A stretch of DNA of 64,000 bases from Pseudomonadota bacterium (GCA_020161695.1 JAIUOO010000002.1:248001-312000); one strand, 5' to 3'. Counted from the stretch's first letter, positions 8,274 to 17,482 are shown. Program-made: numbers and translations. The notes: a model not told the origin generated them from the letters alone.

Positions 8274-10403
8274 TCAGGCCCCAGCCGCAGGACTTGCGGC
8301 GCGGCGATCGACCGACGCGCAATAGGCGTCGTAGAGGTCGAGCGTCTCGGGGTCCGGACGGAGATCGGAGAGCGCGGTTCTCAGCCGCCTCAGCGTGCCG
8401 GCGACATCGGCCGGTGCATGACGTCCCTCTGCCATCAGGCGGTCGGAACTGGCGATGATCGCCAGCACGCGCTCGGCGATTTCCTCCCGCGCGACGGCTG
8501 GCGGGTCCGCCTCGGTCGCGCCGGCGGCCCATGCCGCGCTCAGCCCGTGCTCGGTCTTGTCCCAGTGGTGCGGCCGGCGTCGCAGCTCCCAGACGGCGCG
8601 CAGGGCGGCAATGCCCATGACGAGCCACGCCAGCGGCAGCAGGACAAGCCAGGGTGCGAAGCCCTTTCGGCCGGCGCGCCGCCAGCCGACGAGCATGTGG
8701 AGCATGCTGCCGAGATAGCCGGCGAGGAAGACCGCGACCGCAAGGCCAATCCAGCCAGGCCAGACACCCCGCGCGACCATGACCGCGAGCCCGGCCCAGC
8801 AGACGATATGGACCAATGCCGAACCGAGAGAGCCCGCCAGCGTCGCCACAAGCGCCAGCAGGCCGCCTGCCCCGAGTTCGCGCCAGAGGCGACGCGGCCT
8901 TCGCGCCAGCACGGCCAGCGTCTGTAGCCAGCCCTTGAACCAGCGGCTGCGCTGCCTGAGCCAGCCGGAGAAGGTCGGCGGCGCCTCCTCGACCGTCGGC
9001 GTGGCGATAGCGCCGATCCGCCAGCCATTGCAGGCGAGGCGAAAGCCGAGATCGGCATCCTCCGTCACATTGTAGGGGTCCCATCCGAGCGACTGGCGCA
9101 GGGCGTGGATCCGGAAATGGTTCGACGTACCGCCGAGCGGCATGGGCAGGCCGAAGCGCGCGAAGGCCGGCAACAAGACCCGGAACAGCGCGTCGTATTC
9201 GGCCGCGAAGAACCGGGTCAGCCAGGTGTCGTCGGGGTTCGCGATGGAGAGCGGCGCCTGCAGGCAGCCGAGCCTCGGGCCGGCGGCGGCGAATGTCTCG
9301 GCGGCCTCGCGCAACTGGCCACGGCCGGGCCGGTCTTCGGCGTCATAGACCGCGACGAGTTCGCCGCGCGCGAAGGGCAGCGCCATCATCAGCGCCCGCG
9401 GCTTGGTGCGCGGACCGCCCGGCGGGAGCACGAGAATCTCGACGGCCGGCGGCAGCGGCCGCGCACGCACGGCAGCGAGCGTCTCGCCGTCGTCGGCCTC
9501 GAGGATCAGCTTGATGTCGAGCTTGGCGGCCGGATAGTCGATGCGCGCGAGCGCCGCCAGCAGCGAGGCCGCCACCCGCTCCTCGCGATAGAGCGGGCAG
9601 AGCAGCGTGTAGCGCGGCAGGGCGCGGTCTTCGAGCGACTTGCGCGGCAAAGCCTTGACCGCCATGGCGGAGGCGACCAGGCGGACGACGGCCCAGACAA
9701 ACACGGCGGCGCCAATGGTCGCGCCCGTCATGGCCGCCAGCCAGGCCGGGCCAATGGTGAGGCAGGCGAGCAGGATGGCGAGCGCCACCGTCACGCCCGC
9801 CGCCATCCGCGCCATCAGCGCGCCGTCACTCGCCGACCGGTCGGGATCCTCGTGCAACAGGACATGGTTGGCCTCTTCGATCCAGCGCCCCGCGGCCCAT
9901 TGGCGGATGAGCCGGGCAAAAGCCTCGGGCGTTGTCACCAGCACAGGCAGCAAGCCAGCCGCCGCCCCGCGCGGATCCGCCGCGATGCGCTCGGCATCCT
10001 CGGGCCGCGGCGCAATCAGCAAGGCCTTGCCTCCCACGGCCCGGTCGATGCCGACCTCGCCGCGCCGGATGATCTCGAGCCAGTCGGCAGGATCGGCGGC
10101 GATGACCGGCGCCGCGCCTTCGAGGGTCGTGGCGATCCCCCCGATCCGGGCAGCCAGTGCCCTTGCGACCGCCTCGGGCGTCGTCCTGCCGAGCGCGATC
10201 GCTGCCTCGAGTTCGCCGACACCCCATTTGCGCGCCACGAAGGCGACAAGGAACCTCGCATGCCCGGGCACCAGCGCCTCGACCAGCGTGATGGGCGGAG
10301 GCGCGGCGGGGCGCGCCCGCTCGCGCACATGCTCGCTCCCGCGGCGAGGCGCGGCGCGCTTCACGGCGGCGGCAAGCCGCTGGCGGAACCCCGCTGCCTC
10401 CAT
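8274..10403 (-). CDS. Membrane glycosyltransferase family 2, cellulose-synthase-like, with N-terminal extra domain
   Basis: A 709-residue processive-type GT2 protein. Residues about 40-200 form a soluble N-terminal region starting with TLVEALVPGHARFL that resembles the GspE/MshE N-terminal fold. A membrane pair follows at about 205-250, then the GT-A domain with LCPLYREERV, the acidic motifs EADD and DAEDRP, TEDADLG, and the QRSRWFKGW loop (the Q-x-x-R-W motif of processive enzymes). Several membrane helices follow the catalytic domain, ending in a soluble tail. No cellulose operon partners (BcsB, BcsC, BcsZ) are adjacent, so the product is unknown. Start at 10403 is plausible. Confidence 0.85.
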   Translation of the reverse strand: MEAAGFRQRLAAAVKRAAPRRGSEHVRERARPAAPPPITLVEALVPGHARFLVAFVARKWGVGELEAAIALGRTTPEAVARALAARIGGIATTLEGAAPVIAADPADWLEIIRRGEVGIDRAVGGKALLIAPRPEDAERIAADPRGAAAGLLPVLVTTPEAFARLIRQWAAGRWIEEANHVLLHEDPDRSASDGALMARMAAGVTVALAILLACLTIGPAWLAAMTGATIGAAVFVWAVVRLVASAMAVKALPRKSLEDRALPRYTLLCPLYREERVAASLLAALARIDYPAAKLDIKLILEADDGETLAAVRARPLPPAVEILVLPPGGPRTKPRALMMALPFARGELVAVYDAEDRPGRGQLREAAETFAAAGPRLGCLQAPLSIANPDDTWLTRFFAAEYDALFRVLLPAFARFGLPMPLGGTSNHFRIHALRQSLGWDPYNVTEDADLGFRLACNGWRIGAIATPTVEEAPPTFSGWLRQRSRWFKGWLQTLAVLARRPRRLWRELGAGGLLALVATLAGSLGSALVHIVCWAGLAVMVARGVWPGWIGLAVAVFLAGYLGSMLHMLVGWRRAGRKGFAPWLVLLPLAWLVMGIAALRAVWELRRRPHHWDKTEHGLSAAWAAGATEADPPAVAREEIAERVLAIIASSDRLMAEGRHAPADVAGTLRRLRTALSDLRPDPETLDLYDAYCASVDRRAASPAAGA

Positions 10404-10502
10404 CCCCCGTCGTCCCGGTCGCGCAGCCCCTCCCGCGCTGTGCCGATCACGCTATAAGGGGTTCCCAACCGGCATCAGTCGGACGAACCCGGATCACGTG
10501 TC

Positions 10503-11387
10503 TTGCCCGCACGGCTTTCACTCTTGGTTGCAACGGCGCTGTTGCTGACGACGCTACCGGCTGCACCGCAATCGGCGCCCGCGCCCGTCGGCGCTCGTAC
10601 CGCGGAGGCGGAGGCCGCGCCGCACGTGCCGATCCCCGGCTTCTGGGACCCGCGCCGGCGCACCGAGCGCGTCGACCTCACCCGCGTTCCGCAGATCCGC
10701 TTCCTGACCGAGGACGACTATCCGCCGTTCAACTATGCCGGCGCGGACGGCCAGCCGACCGGCTTCAACATCGACCTCGCCCGCGCCATCTGCGAGGAGC
10801 TCAAAGTGCCCTGCACGGTGCAGGTGCGCCGCTTCGACACGCTGACCGACAGCCTCGACCGCAATGCCGGCGACGCCATCATCGCCTCGCTGGCGATCAC
10901 ACCGGATGTCCGCCGCCGCTACGAGGTTTCCGACCGCTATCTGGAACTGCCCGCGCGCTTCGTCATGCGCCGCGACACGCAATTGTCCGATGCGACGCCG
11001 GAGGCGCTGGCCGGCCGCTCCATCGCCGTTGTGGAAGGCACCGCCCACGAGGCCTATGCCGTAGCCTTCTTCCGCCGCTCGGCCGTCCGCCGCTATCCGA
11101 CCGTCGAGGCCGCGCGCAAGGCACTGAGCGAGCGCGACATCGACGTGATGTTCGCCGATGGCATCGCCAGCGCCTTCTGGATCAATGGCGAGGCTTCGGC
11201 GGGCTGCTGCCGGCTGCTCGGCGGTCCGTTCACGGAAAGCCGCTATTTCGGCGAGGGCCTGTCCATCGTCATGCGGCGGGGCAACGAGCCGCTGCGTCGG
11301 GCGATCAATCATGCCCTGCAGCGGCTTTGGGAGCGCGGCGTCTATGCCGAACTCTACCTGAAGGCCTTCCCGATCGGCATCTACTGA
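10503..11387 (+). CDS. Periplasmic solute-binding protein, family 3 (orphan)
   Basis: A 294-residue exported protein of the SBP_bac_3 amino-acid-binding family. The N-terminus MPARLSLLVATALLLTTLPA is a Sec signal peptide. The mature part has FLTEDDYPPFNYAGADGQ followed by GFNIDLARAICEEL, the standard ligand-domain opening, and DAIIASLAITPDVRRRYEVS. The start codon is TTG at 10503; no in-frame ATG serves as well. No permease or ATPase is next to it, so it may serve a transporter elsewhere or act as a sensor partner. Its 3' end overlaps the stop of the convergent RES gene by 7 bases. Confidence 0.82.
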   Translation: MPARLSLLVATALLLTTLPAAPQSAPAPVGARTAEAEAAPHVPIPGFWDPRRRTERVDLTRVPQIRFLTEDDYPPFNYAGADGQPTGFNIDLARAICEELKVPCTVQVRRFDTLTDSLDRNAGDAIIASLAITPDVRRRYEVSDRYLELPARFVMRRDTQLSDATPEALAGRSIAVVEGTAHEAYAVAFFRRSAVRRYPTVEAARKALSERDIDVMFADGIASAFWINGEASAGCCRLLGGPFTESRYFGEGLSIVMRRGNEPLRRAINHALQRLWERGVYAELYLKAFPIGIY

Positions 11388-12163
11388 CGCGGCCGCCGCC
11401 GCTCCCAGACCATGCCGGCAAGCCTCGGATCACCGGTGAAAGCCTCGCGCGCGAAGCCGAGGCGCTCCTCGGGGAACTCGCGCAGCGCCTGGACGCCGGA
11501 AGCGCTGAGCCGGATGCGCCAGGTCTGCCGGTCGAGCGGCTCGGCGACGGCGAAGGCGGCGCAGGTGAGCACGGCGAGATTGGCGCGGGCCTCGGGATCG
11601 CGCACCGAGCGATAGCGGATCGCCTCGACCTTCGCGCCGCGCGCGACCTCGGCGAGATTCTGGCAATCCGAATAGTCGGTCGGGTGGGTCCATCGGGCCG
11701 CGTCGCGATCGAGCGGCGGCTGCATCAGGTCGATCGCGAAGGGCGTGCGGATGGCGGTCGAGAAGGCGGTGTATTCGGCGGCATTGGACGGCCAGGGCGT
11801 ATCCGGGGATTCCGCGAAGAACAGCAGGCGGTAGAAGGCCATTTCCGCCACCGCCGTTTCGGGATTCTCCGCAGCATAGAAAACGCCCGGCGTGCGGCCG
11901 GCGCGGCGGAAGCGCGACCCCGTCGGATAAATCGCGCCATAACGGAAAGGCGTCGCCAGCAGATAGTCGAGGTGGCGGCATTCGGGCGGCACGACGGGCT
12001 TGGTCGCCTCGACCAGCCGCTCCAGCACGGCCTGTTCGTCGATATCGTCGACGAGCTTCATCGTCGAGACCCGGTGCTGCGCCTCGACCAGCCGCCAGAC
12101 CTTGCCGTCATAGGCGCGCGCCTCAGACGAGAGCGCGGCGGGCGTCCAGGTATGCGATGACAT
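11381..12163 (-). CDS. RES-domain toxin (NAD+ phosphorylase family) of an Xre-RES pair
   Basis: A 260-residue RES-domain protein. The family landmarks are WRLVEAQHRVSTMKLVD, FRYGAIYPTGSRFRRAG and VFYAAENPETAVAEMAF, with conserved Arg, Tyr and Glu residues that line the NAD-binding pocket in characterised members. Known RES toxins destroy NAD+ by phosphorolysis or hydrolysis and stop growth. The start at 12163 (MSSHTWTPAAL) is chosen because it overlaps the upstream antitoxin gene by 41 bases, a normal arrangement for this module; the longer frame is the antitoxin read in another phase. Function is inferred from the family and the paired gene. Confidence 0.88.
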   Translation of the reverse strand: MSSHTWTPAALSSEARAYDGKVWRLVEAQHRVSTMKLVDDIDEQAVLERLVEATKPVVPPECRHLDYLLATPFRYGAIYPTGSRFRRAGRTPGVFYAAENPETAVAEMAFYRLLFFAESPDTPWPSNAAEYTAFSTAIRTPFAIDLMQPPLDRDAARWTHPTDYSDCQNLAEVARGAKVEAIRYRSVRDPEARANLAVLTCAAFAVAEPLDRQTWRIRLSASGVQALREFPEERLGFAREAFTGDPRLAGMVWERRRPRQ

Positions 12164-12506
12164 CGACGAGGCCGGAAACGGTGCGGATATGGTCGAGCGG
12201 CACGGCGCCGAGCGCCGCGTTCGGATTGCGCAGCCAGGCACGCGCCACCGCCTCGTCGCCGCCGGCAATGGCGTCGAGCGAGCGGAACAGTCGGATGAAC
12301 AGCACGGCCAGTTCAAAGGGCTTCGACGCGCGTTCGAGCGCGAAGCCGCCGCTCTTCATGCGCGAGGCCGTCGCCTCCGAGACGCCGATGATCCCGGCCA
12401 GCGTCCTGGCGGGAACGTCGAGCGCCTGTGCCGCGCGCAGCACTGCCTTGGTGACGACGGCGGCCTCGGATGGCCGAGGCTTGGCCTGGGTTTCGTGGCG
12501 CAGCAT
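12123..12506 (-). CDS. Xre/MbcA/ParS-type antitoxin of the RES pair
   Basis: A 127-residue antitoxin. Residues 20-60 hold a helix-turn-helix-like segment (VLRAAQALDVPARTLAGIIG then VSEATASRMKSGG). The C-terminal half (AWLRNPNAALGAVPLDHI) is the MbcA/ParS toxin-binding domain, whose C-terminus normally plugs the RES active site. It is the first gene of the pair on the minus strand and overlaps the toxin start, so the two are translationally linked. Family members also repress their own promoter; the promoter would lie in the AT-richer stretch around 12507-12560. Confidence 0.88.
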   Translation of the reverse strand: MLRHETQAKPRPSEAAVVTKAVLRAAQALDVPARTLAGIIGVSEATASRMKSGGFALERASKPFELAVLFIRLFRSLDAIAGGDEAVARAWLRNPNAALGAVPLDHIRTVSGLVDVIAYLDARRALV

Positions 12507-12565
12507 GGCGATCTCCCAAGGAAAGAATATCGCAAATTTCTTTCCCTGGGAATACGGCGGCGGGC

Positions 12566-12979
12566 TCAGGCAGCCCGCCGCGCTTTCGCCTCCAGATGCG
12601 CCTTCGTGACGGCCAGCCCTTCTTCCATGATGGCCGCCACGACCGGCCCGAGATTGTGCGGCAGAATGTCGGCGACCCAGACCAGCCGGCTCGCGCGTGG
12701 CCCCTCGTCCAGCACCTGCATTGCGCCGTTATGGTGCTTCGCCCTTCCGCCGATGGCCGACCAGACGAAGCGGCGGGCCTGATCGTCGACATCGACGATC
12801 AGTTCACGCAGCACCAGCCCGGAGGCGAAAGTGACGACGCGCAGTTCGCCGCTCTCCATCCGCGTATCGACGACGACGCCCGGACAAAGCCGGGTGTGCA
12901 CCTGCCCGTAGTCGCGCACCGCCGACCAGACCTCGGCCGGCGGCGCCTCGATGACGACTTCCTTGCGGATCGAGGCCAT
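12566..12979 (-). CDS. SRPBCC-family (START/Bet v1-like) protein
   Basis: A 137-residue polyketide-cyclase/dehydrase-like lipid-binding fold. The opening MASIRKEVVIEAPPAEVWSA is the standard first strand and helix of the SRPBCC fold, and the long C-terminal helix IMEEGLAVTKAHLEAKA closes the cavity. The start at 12979 is chosen because upstream residues belong to the neighbouring VOC gene in another frame. It lies 16 bases downstream of the VOC gene on the same strand, so the two are probably co-transcribed. Ligand or substrate is unknown. Confidence 0.78.
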   Translation of the reverse strand: MASIRKEVVIEAPPAEVWSAVRDYGQVHTRLCPGVVVDTRMESGELRVVTFASGLVLRELIVDVDDQARRFVWSAIGGRAKHHNGAMQVLDEGPRASRLVWVADILPHNLGPVVAAIMEEGLAVTKAHLEAKARRAA

Positions 12980-12995
12980 GATCTCCTCCCTGCTC

Positions 12996-13361
12996 TCAGC
13001 CGGTGAACACGGCTTCGAGGTTGTTGTTGTCGGCATCGATGACGAAGGCGGCGTAGTAGGTCGGCGAATAGTCGGTGCGGATGCCGGGCCCGCCATTGTC
13101 CTTCGCCCCCGCCTTCAGCGCAGCCGCATGGAAGGCGTCCACCTCGGCGCGGCTCTTCGCCTTGAAACAGATATGGACGCCGGTGGCGCCGGCATTGGTG
13201 GTCGGGTGCAGCCAGAGCGGGATCGTGTCCGCGTCCGGCCCGAAGCCGGCATAGCCCTCGCCGCTCGGTCCCGGCTTGTGGCCGAGGGGGGCGAGCGCCG
13301 CCGCATAGAAGGCAACCGCCTTCTTCATGTCCTTCACGCGCAGTCCGAGATGGTCGTACAT
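12996..13361 (-). CDS. VOC-family (glyoxalase/bleomycin resistance-like) protein
   Basis: A 121-residue small VOC protein. It opens with MYDHLGLRVKDMKKAVAFY, has the second half-repeat VHICFKAKSRAEVDAFH and ends with FVIDADNNNLEAVF, where the final Glu is the usual metal ligand. The first conserved His is His4. Such single-copy VOC proteins are metal-dependent lyases, isomerases or resistance proteins; the substrate cannot be predicted. It is encoded in a same-strand run ogt, araC, VOC, SRPBCC. Confidence 0.82.
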   Translation of the reverse strand: MYDHLGLRVKDMKKAVAFYAAALAPLGHKPGPSGEGYAGFGPDADTIPLWLHPTTNAGATGVHICFKAKSRAEVDAFHAAALKAGAKDNGGPGIRTDYSPTYYAAFVIDADNNNLEAVFTG

Positions 13362-13384
13362 GACGTCCTCCAGTGTTTGGAGCG

Positions 13385-14239
13385 TCAGGCTACGGCGAGG
13401 CGTGCGAGCCGCTCTTGGAATAAATTGCGCTCGCCGCGCGCGGCCTTGCGGAAAGCGCCCGGCGAGACGCCGGCGGCGCGATGAAACGAGCGCACGAAAT
13501 TGGACAGGTCGCCGAAACCGACATCATAGGCGACGTCCGTCACCTGAAGGTTCGGCTCGGCCAGGAGGCGGGCCGCCCGCTTCAGCCTGCAATGCACGAG
13601 ATATTGATGCGGCGTGACGCCGATCACCCGCCGGAACAACCGCAGGAAGTGGAACGGGCTGAGGCCCGCGAAACGTGCCGCTGCGTCGAGGCCGACGGGC
13701 TCGGCCGAATGCGCCTCGATCCACAGCGCCGCCTCCACCGCACGGCGGCGGTCGCTGGCGGAAGCGGCCTGCGGGCGGATGCCCCGCCCCGATGCCAGGC
13801 GAAGGAAGCGATCGCCGAGAAGCTGGCCCGCCTCATCGAGCCCGACATCGCTGCGCCCCTCGGCGGCGGCCTGCGCGAGTTCGCCCAGCACCGCAAGCTC
13901 GGGGGTGGGGGGCACCGCGCGCGTCTCCCAGGTTTCGCGCAGCGGGCCGAACCAGTCCGCGCCTTCCGCCGTGAACTGGAAGGACAGGCATTCGTCGCCG
14001 TGGTCGTGATGCTCGTGCGTGCAGCAATAGTCGTCGCCCGGCCGTCCCACGAGGATAGACCCCGCGACGAGATCATAGGATCGGCCGCGGCTCCTGAGGC
14101 CGAAGCTGCCGCGCCGGACATAGGAGAGCGACAGGCTGTCGTGCATCTCGACGAAGGGCCGGTCGTCGGGGCCGGCCTCGCAGCGATAGTCCATCACGCG
14201 CAGCGAGGCGCAGTCGCAGAGCCGTCGCGCACGGATCAT
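13385..14239 (-). CDS. AraC-family regulator with Cys/His-rich sensor half
   Basis: A 284-residue transcription factor. The C-terminal 100 residues are the double helix-turn-helix AraC domain ([20 protein letters not shown], then [20 protein letters not shown]). The N-terminal half is cupin-like and unusually rich in Cys and His: Cys8, Cys10, Cys20, Cys72, Cys73, Cys84 with His75, His77, His78 and His80. This could bind a metal or sense redox or alkylation, but I only see the residues. Its ATG overlaps the ogt stop as ATGA, so it is translated as the second gene of an ogt-araC operon. It probably controls this operon or the adjacent VOC/SRPBCC genes. Confidence 0.85.
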   Translation of the reverse strand: MIRARRLCDCASLRVMDYRCEAGPDDRPFVEMHDSLSLSYVRRGSFGLRSRGRSYDLVAGSILVGRPGDDYCCTHEHHDHGDECLSFQFTAEGADWFGPLRETWETRAVPPTPELAVLGELAQAAAEGRSDVGLDEAGQLLGDRFLRLASGRGIRPQAASASDRRRAVEAALWIEAHSAEPVGLDAAARFAGLSPFHFLRLFRRVIGVTPHQYLVHCRLKRAARLLAEPNLQVTDVAYDVGFGDLSNFVRSFHRAAGVSPGAFRKAARGERNLFQERLARLAVA

Positions 14240-14832
14240 GGCGGCGCGCCTTTCGCTGCCGGCCGCGCGGCAAGGCCGAAGGCAGGATCGCCGTCGAACA
14301 GCGTCGGCTCGGCGCCGGTGCGCGCCCGCTCGATGGAGAGCAGCTTGAGCTTGGTGTCGACGCCGCCATTGGCGGAGAACCCGCCGGTCCTGCCGCCAGC
14401 CGCCAGCACGCGGTGGCAGGGCACGATGATCGGAATGGGGTTCTTGCCGAGTGCCTGCCCCACCGCCTGCGCGGCATGAGGCTCGCCGATGCGGCGGGCC
14501 ACCTCGCCATAGGTCAGCGTCTCGCCGGGCTGGATCGTCAGCGCGACATCATAGACGCGGCGATGGAGATCGGGCAGGCCGCCGAGATCGAGGGGGGCTT
14601 TTGACAGGTCGACCGGTTCGCCGGCGATCAGGCGGATGACCGCATCGACGGTCGCGCGGATGGCGGGCGGCGGCGCACCCTCGACGGCCTCGGGGAAGCG
14701 GCGGGCGATGCGCGCCCGCGCCGCCGCAGCGCTACCCTCGGGCAATTGCGCGCCGACAATGCCGCCGTCGCCCCAGACGAGGCCGCAGGTGCCGATGGCC
14801 GTGTCGAACAGGATGAAGCCCTGGATTGGCAT
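14236..14832 (-). CDS. ogt: Methylated-DNA-protein-cysteine methyltransferase
   Basis: A 198-residue suicide DNA-repair protein that removes O6-alkyl groups from guanine onto its own cysteine. The active-site motif is [15 protein letters not shown], with the acceptor Cys in PCHRV, and the upstream recognition helix [20 protein letters not shown] matches the family. It is the stand-alone type, without the Ada N-terminal methylphosphotriester domain. The next gene on the same strand is an AraC regulator overlapping it by four bases, which echoes the Ada combination of an AraC domain with a methyltransferase but as separate proteins. Divergent from lysK. Confidence 0.92.
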   Translation of the reverse strand: MPIQGFILFDTAIGTCGLVWGDGGIVGAQLPEGSAAAARARIARRFPEAVEGAPPPAIRATVDAVIRLIAGEPVDLSKAPLDLGGLPDLHRRVYDVALTIQPGETLTYGEVARRIGEPHAAQAVGQALGKNPIPIIVPCHRVLAAGGRTGGFSANGGVDTKLKLLSIERARTGAEPTLFDGDPAFGLAARPAAKGAPP

Positions 14833-14959
14833 GACGGGTCTCCTAGCACGCGCCGCGCCGAGCCATGGCAGCAGGTGGCAGCAGCGAGTTCATTGACCTG
14901 TTACCCCCGCCGCCCTATTGCAACCCACCCGTTTCATTGGTTTCCATCTGGATTTTACC

Positions 14960-16615
14960 ATGCTTTCCGCCATTCCCTCCACGCCGGCCCTGATCGAGGC
15001 CGGCCGCGCCTGCACCGCCTGGCCGTTCGAGGAAGCGCGCAAACTCATCGCGCGGCTGGAGAAGAAGCCGAAGGACGGCCCGATCCTGTTCGAGACCGGC
15101 TACGGCCCGTCGGGCCTGCCGCATATCGGCACGTTCGGCGAGGTGGCGCGCACGACCATGGTGCGGAACGCCTTCCGCCTGCTGACGGAGGACAAGGTGC
15201 CGACGCGGCTCCTGTGCTTCTCCGACGACATGGACGGCATGCGCAAGATCCCGGACAACGTGCCGGACCGCGCCTTCCTCGAGCCCTACCTGCAAATGCC
15301 GCTGACGGCGGTGCCGGACCCGTGGACCAACGAGTTCAAGAGCTTCGGCGACCACAACAACGCCATGCTGCGCCGGTTCCTCGACCAGTTCGGCTTCGAT
15401 TACGAGTTCGCCAGCGCGACCGAGTACTACAAGGCCGGCAAGTTCGACGAGGTGCTGCTGCGCGCCGCAGAGCGCTACGACGCCATCATGAGCGTCATGC
15501 TGCCGACGCTGGGCGAGGAGCGGCAGGCGACCTATTCGCCGTTCCTGCCGATCTCGCCGACGACGGGGCGCGTGCTCTACGTGCCGATGAAGGAAGTGAA
15601 TGCCCGCGACGGCACCATCACCTTTGCCGACGAGGACGGCCGCGACGTCACCATGCCGGTGACCGGCGGGCGCACCAAGCTGCAGTGGAAGCCGGATTTC
15701 GGCATGCGCTGGGCGGCGCTGGGCGTCGACTTCGAAATGTTCGGCAAGGACCACCAGACCAACGCGCCGATCTACGACCGGATCTGCGACATCCTCGGCG
15801 GCGATGCGCCGGAGCATTTCGTCTACGAGCTGTTCCTCGACCAGGACGGCCAGAAGATCTCGAAGTCCAAGGGCAACGGCCTGACCATCGACGAGTGGCT
15901 GACCTATGCCTCGCCGGAGAGCCTGTCGCTGTTCATGTATCAGAACCCGCGCAGCGCCAAGCGGCTGCATTTCGACGTCATTCCGCGCAATGCCGACGAC
16001 TATCTCGCCTTCGTCGAGAAGTACCCGGTGCAGGACGAGAAGGCGCGGCTGATGAACCCGGCCTGGCACATCCATGCCGGCACGCCGCCGAAGGTCGAGG
16101 TGCCGATTTCCTTCTCCATGCTGATGAACCTCGTCTCGGTGTCGAACGCGCCGGCGAAGGAGGTTCTCTGGGGCTTCATCCGCCGCTATGCGCCGGACGC
16201 GACGCCGGAGAAGAACCCGAAGCTGGACGAGCTCGCCGGCTATGCGGTGCGCTACTTCCACGACTTCGTGAAGCCGACCAAGGTCTACAAGAAGGCCGAC
16301 GAGGTGGAACGCGAGGCGCTGCAGGCGCTCGCCGCCGCGCTGATGGCCATGCCGAAGAATGCCAGCGCCGAGGACGTGCAGGCCGCCGTCTACGATGTCG
16401 GCCGCGCCATCCCGCGCTACCAGGACCTGAAGGCCAAGGGCGCGACGCCGGAAAAGCCGGGCGTCTCGTCGGAATGGTTTTCGGCCATCTACAAGGTGCT
16501 GCTGGGGCAGGAGAAGGGGCCGCGCTTCGGCTCCTTCACTGTGCTCTACGGCCTCGACGAAACGCGCGCGCTGATCGGCAAGGCGCTGGCCGGCGATTGC
16601 GTGAAGGCCACCTGA
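14960..16615 (+). CDS. lysK: Class I (archaeal-type) lysyl-tRNA synthetase
   Basis: A 551-residue LysRS of class I, charging tRNA-Lys in the cytoplasm. It has the HIGH-like motif in [14 protein letters not shown] (HIGT at residues 55-58) and the KMSKS motif KISKSKGN (about residue 299), both hallmarks of class I synthetases, whereas most bacteria use the unrelated class II enzyme. The frame begins at a TTG at 14918, but the ATG at 14960 ([17 protein letters not shown]) is the likelier start. Class I LysRS is usual in this alphaproteobacterial group, so it supports the taxonomic placement. Monocistronic and convergent with the S24 repressor. Confidence 0.92.
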   Translation: MLSAIPSTPALIEAGRACTAWPFEEARKLIARLEKKPKDGPILFETGYGPSGLPHIGTFGEVARTTMVRNAFRLLTEDKVPTRLLCFSDDMDGMRKIPDNVPDRAFLEPYLQMPLTAVPDPWTNEFKSFGDHNNAMLRRFLDQFGFDYEFASATEYYKAGKFDEVLLRAAERYDAIMSVMLPTLGEERQATYSPFLPISPTTGRVLYVPMKEVNARDGTITFADEDGRDVTMPVTGGRTKLQWKPDFGMRWAALGVDFEMFGKDHQTNAPIYDRICDILGGDAPEHFVYELFLDQDGQKISKSKGNGLTIDEWLTYASPESLSLFMYQNPRSAKRLHFDVIPRNADDYLAFVEKYPVQDEKARLMNPAWHIHAGTPPKVEVPISFSMLMNLVSVSNAPAKEVLWGFIRRYAPDATPEKNPKLDELAGYAVRYFHDFVKPTKVYKKADEVEREALQALAAALMAMPKNASAEDVQAAVYDVGRAIPRYQDLKAKGATPEKPGVSSEWFSAIYKVLLGQEKGPRFGSFTVLYGLDETRALIGKALAGDCVKAT

Positions 16616-16648
16616 CGGGCCGCCGGGTCGCTGCCTTCCGGCGCGATC

Positions 16649-17275
16649 CTACTGGCTCACCCACATGATCCGCGCCATCCAGGCGATGTCGGCGACCGGG
16701 AAGGTGCGGTCGGCATGGTCGGCATTGAGCGAGGTCAGTTCGACCGATTTGTTGGTCTGGCGCTTCAGCTCCTTGGCCATGATCTCGCCTTCGGTCGTCT
16801 GCACCACGACGCGGTCGCCGCGCCGGACGGGTGCGACCGGCGAGACGACGATGCGGTCGCCGTCGCGATAGACCGGCAGCATGGAATCGCCCTGGATTTC
16901 CAGCGCGTAGATCGCCTCGTCGGGAACGTCGGGAAAGGACACCTCGTCCCAGCCATTGCCGGCCGGAAGGCCGCCGGCGTCGAAATAGCCGCCCGCGCCG
17001 GCCTGCGCGAAACCGAGAATGAGCAACGGCCTGGTGCTCATCCTGGAACCTCCGACGAGCGAGACGAATTCGCCGAAGCTGGTGGAGGTGGCGTTGAGGA
17101 CCTTGGCGACGGATTCGGTGGAAGGCCACCGCTCGCGCCCGTCCAGCATCACGCGCTTCGACTTGTTGAAAGTGGTGGCGTCCAGCCCGGCGCGCTTGGC
17201 AAGGCCCGAGGCCGACAGACCGTTGGTCTCGGCCAGCCGGTCGATCGCCGCCCAGATGTCGGCATGCGAAAACAT
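16649..17275 (-). CDS. XRE-type repressor with S24/LexA-like autoprotease domain
   Basis: A 208-residue C1/LexA-like regulator. Residues 1-60 are a helix-turn-helix (LSASGLAKRAGLDATTFNKS). Residues about 95-200 are an S24 peptidase domain with the nucleophile in GDSMLPVYRDGDRI and the general-base Lys in EIMAKELKR; an Ala-Gly pair in GFAQAGAGG is a possible self-cleavage site. Such proteins are inactivated by RecA-promoted self-cleavage after DNA damage. The start at 17275 (MFSHADIW) is chosen because the longer frame adds only unrelated residues. No phage genes lie nearby, so it seems a chromosomal regulator. A matching inverted repeat lies just upstream. Confidence 0.85.
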   Translation of the reverse strand: MFSHADIWAAIDRLAETNGLSASGLAKRAGLDATTFNKSKRVMLDGRERWPSTESVAKVLNATSTSFGEFVSLVGGSRMSTRPLLILGFAQAGAGGYFDAGGLPAGNGWDEVSFPDVPDEAIYALEIQGDSMLPVYRDGDRIVVSPVAPVRRGDRVVVQTTEGEIMAKELKRQTNKSVELTSLNADHADRTFPVADIAWMARIMWVSQ

Positions 17276-17348
17276 GGCAAACTCCCGATCGCGTGGCCGG
17301 TGATGCGCGTCTTCCACGCCACGGCGCAGTCAAAATTCAGGAAGACCA

Positions 17349-17392
17349 TCCGATTGTAGGATTATTGACCTTTCCGATCGATGTCAATCGGA
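17349..17392. promoter_or_regulatory. Candidate operator region of the S24 repressor
   Basis: The AT-richer gap between the repressor and the divergent DUF952 gene holds TCCGATTG at 17349-17356 and its exact reverse complement CAATCGGA at 17385-17392, with a second nested inverted pair TTGAC (17365-17369) and GTCAA (17383-17387). Paired dyads next to a C1/LexA-like gene suggest autoregulation. Confidence 0.45.
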
Positions 17393-17482
17393 ATATACGC
17401 TGATCCTGCCTCGACATGCTCAACCTACCCTTGCATCGCCGGCGCAGTGAGGCCAAAGCCTGCGGCGGAAACGGTGAATGCC

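Noticed and set aside
7729..9084. Apparent fusion of a 300-residue N-terminal part to the PaaI thioesterase
   Set aside because: The N-terminal part is the glycosyltransferase gene read in another frame; a proper ATG for the thioesterase is at 8193.
16649..17275. S24 repressor as remnant of a prophage
   Set aside because: No integrase, attachment site, structural phage gene or base-composition change is seen around it.
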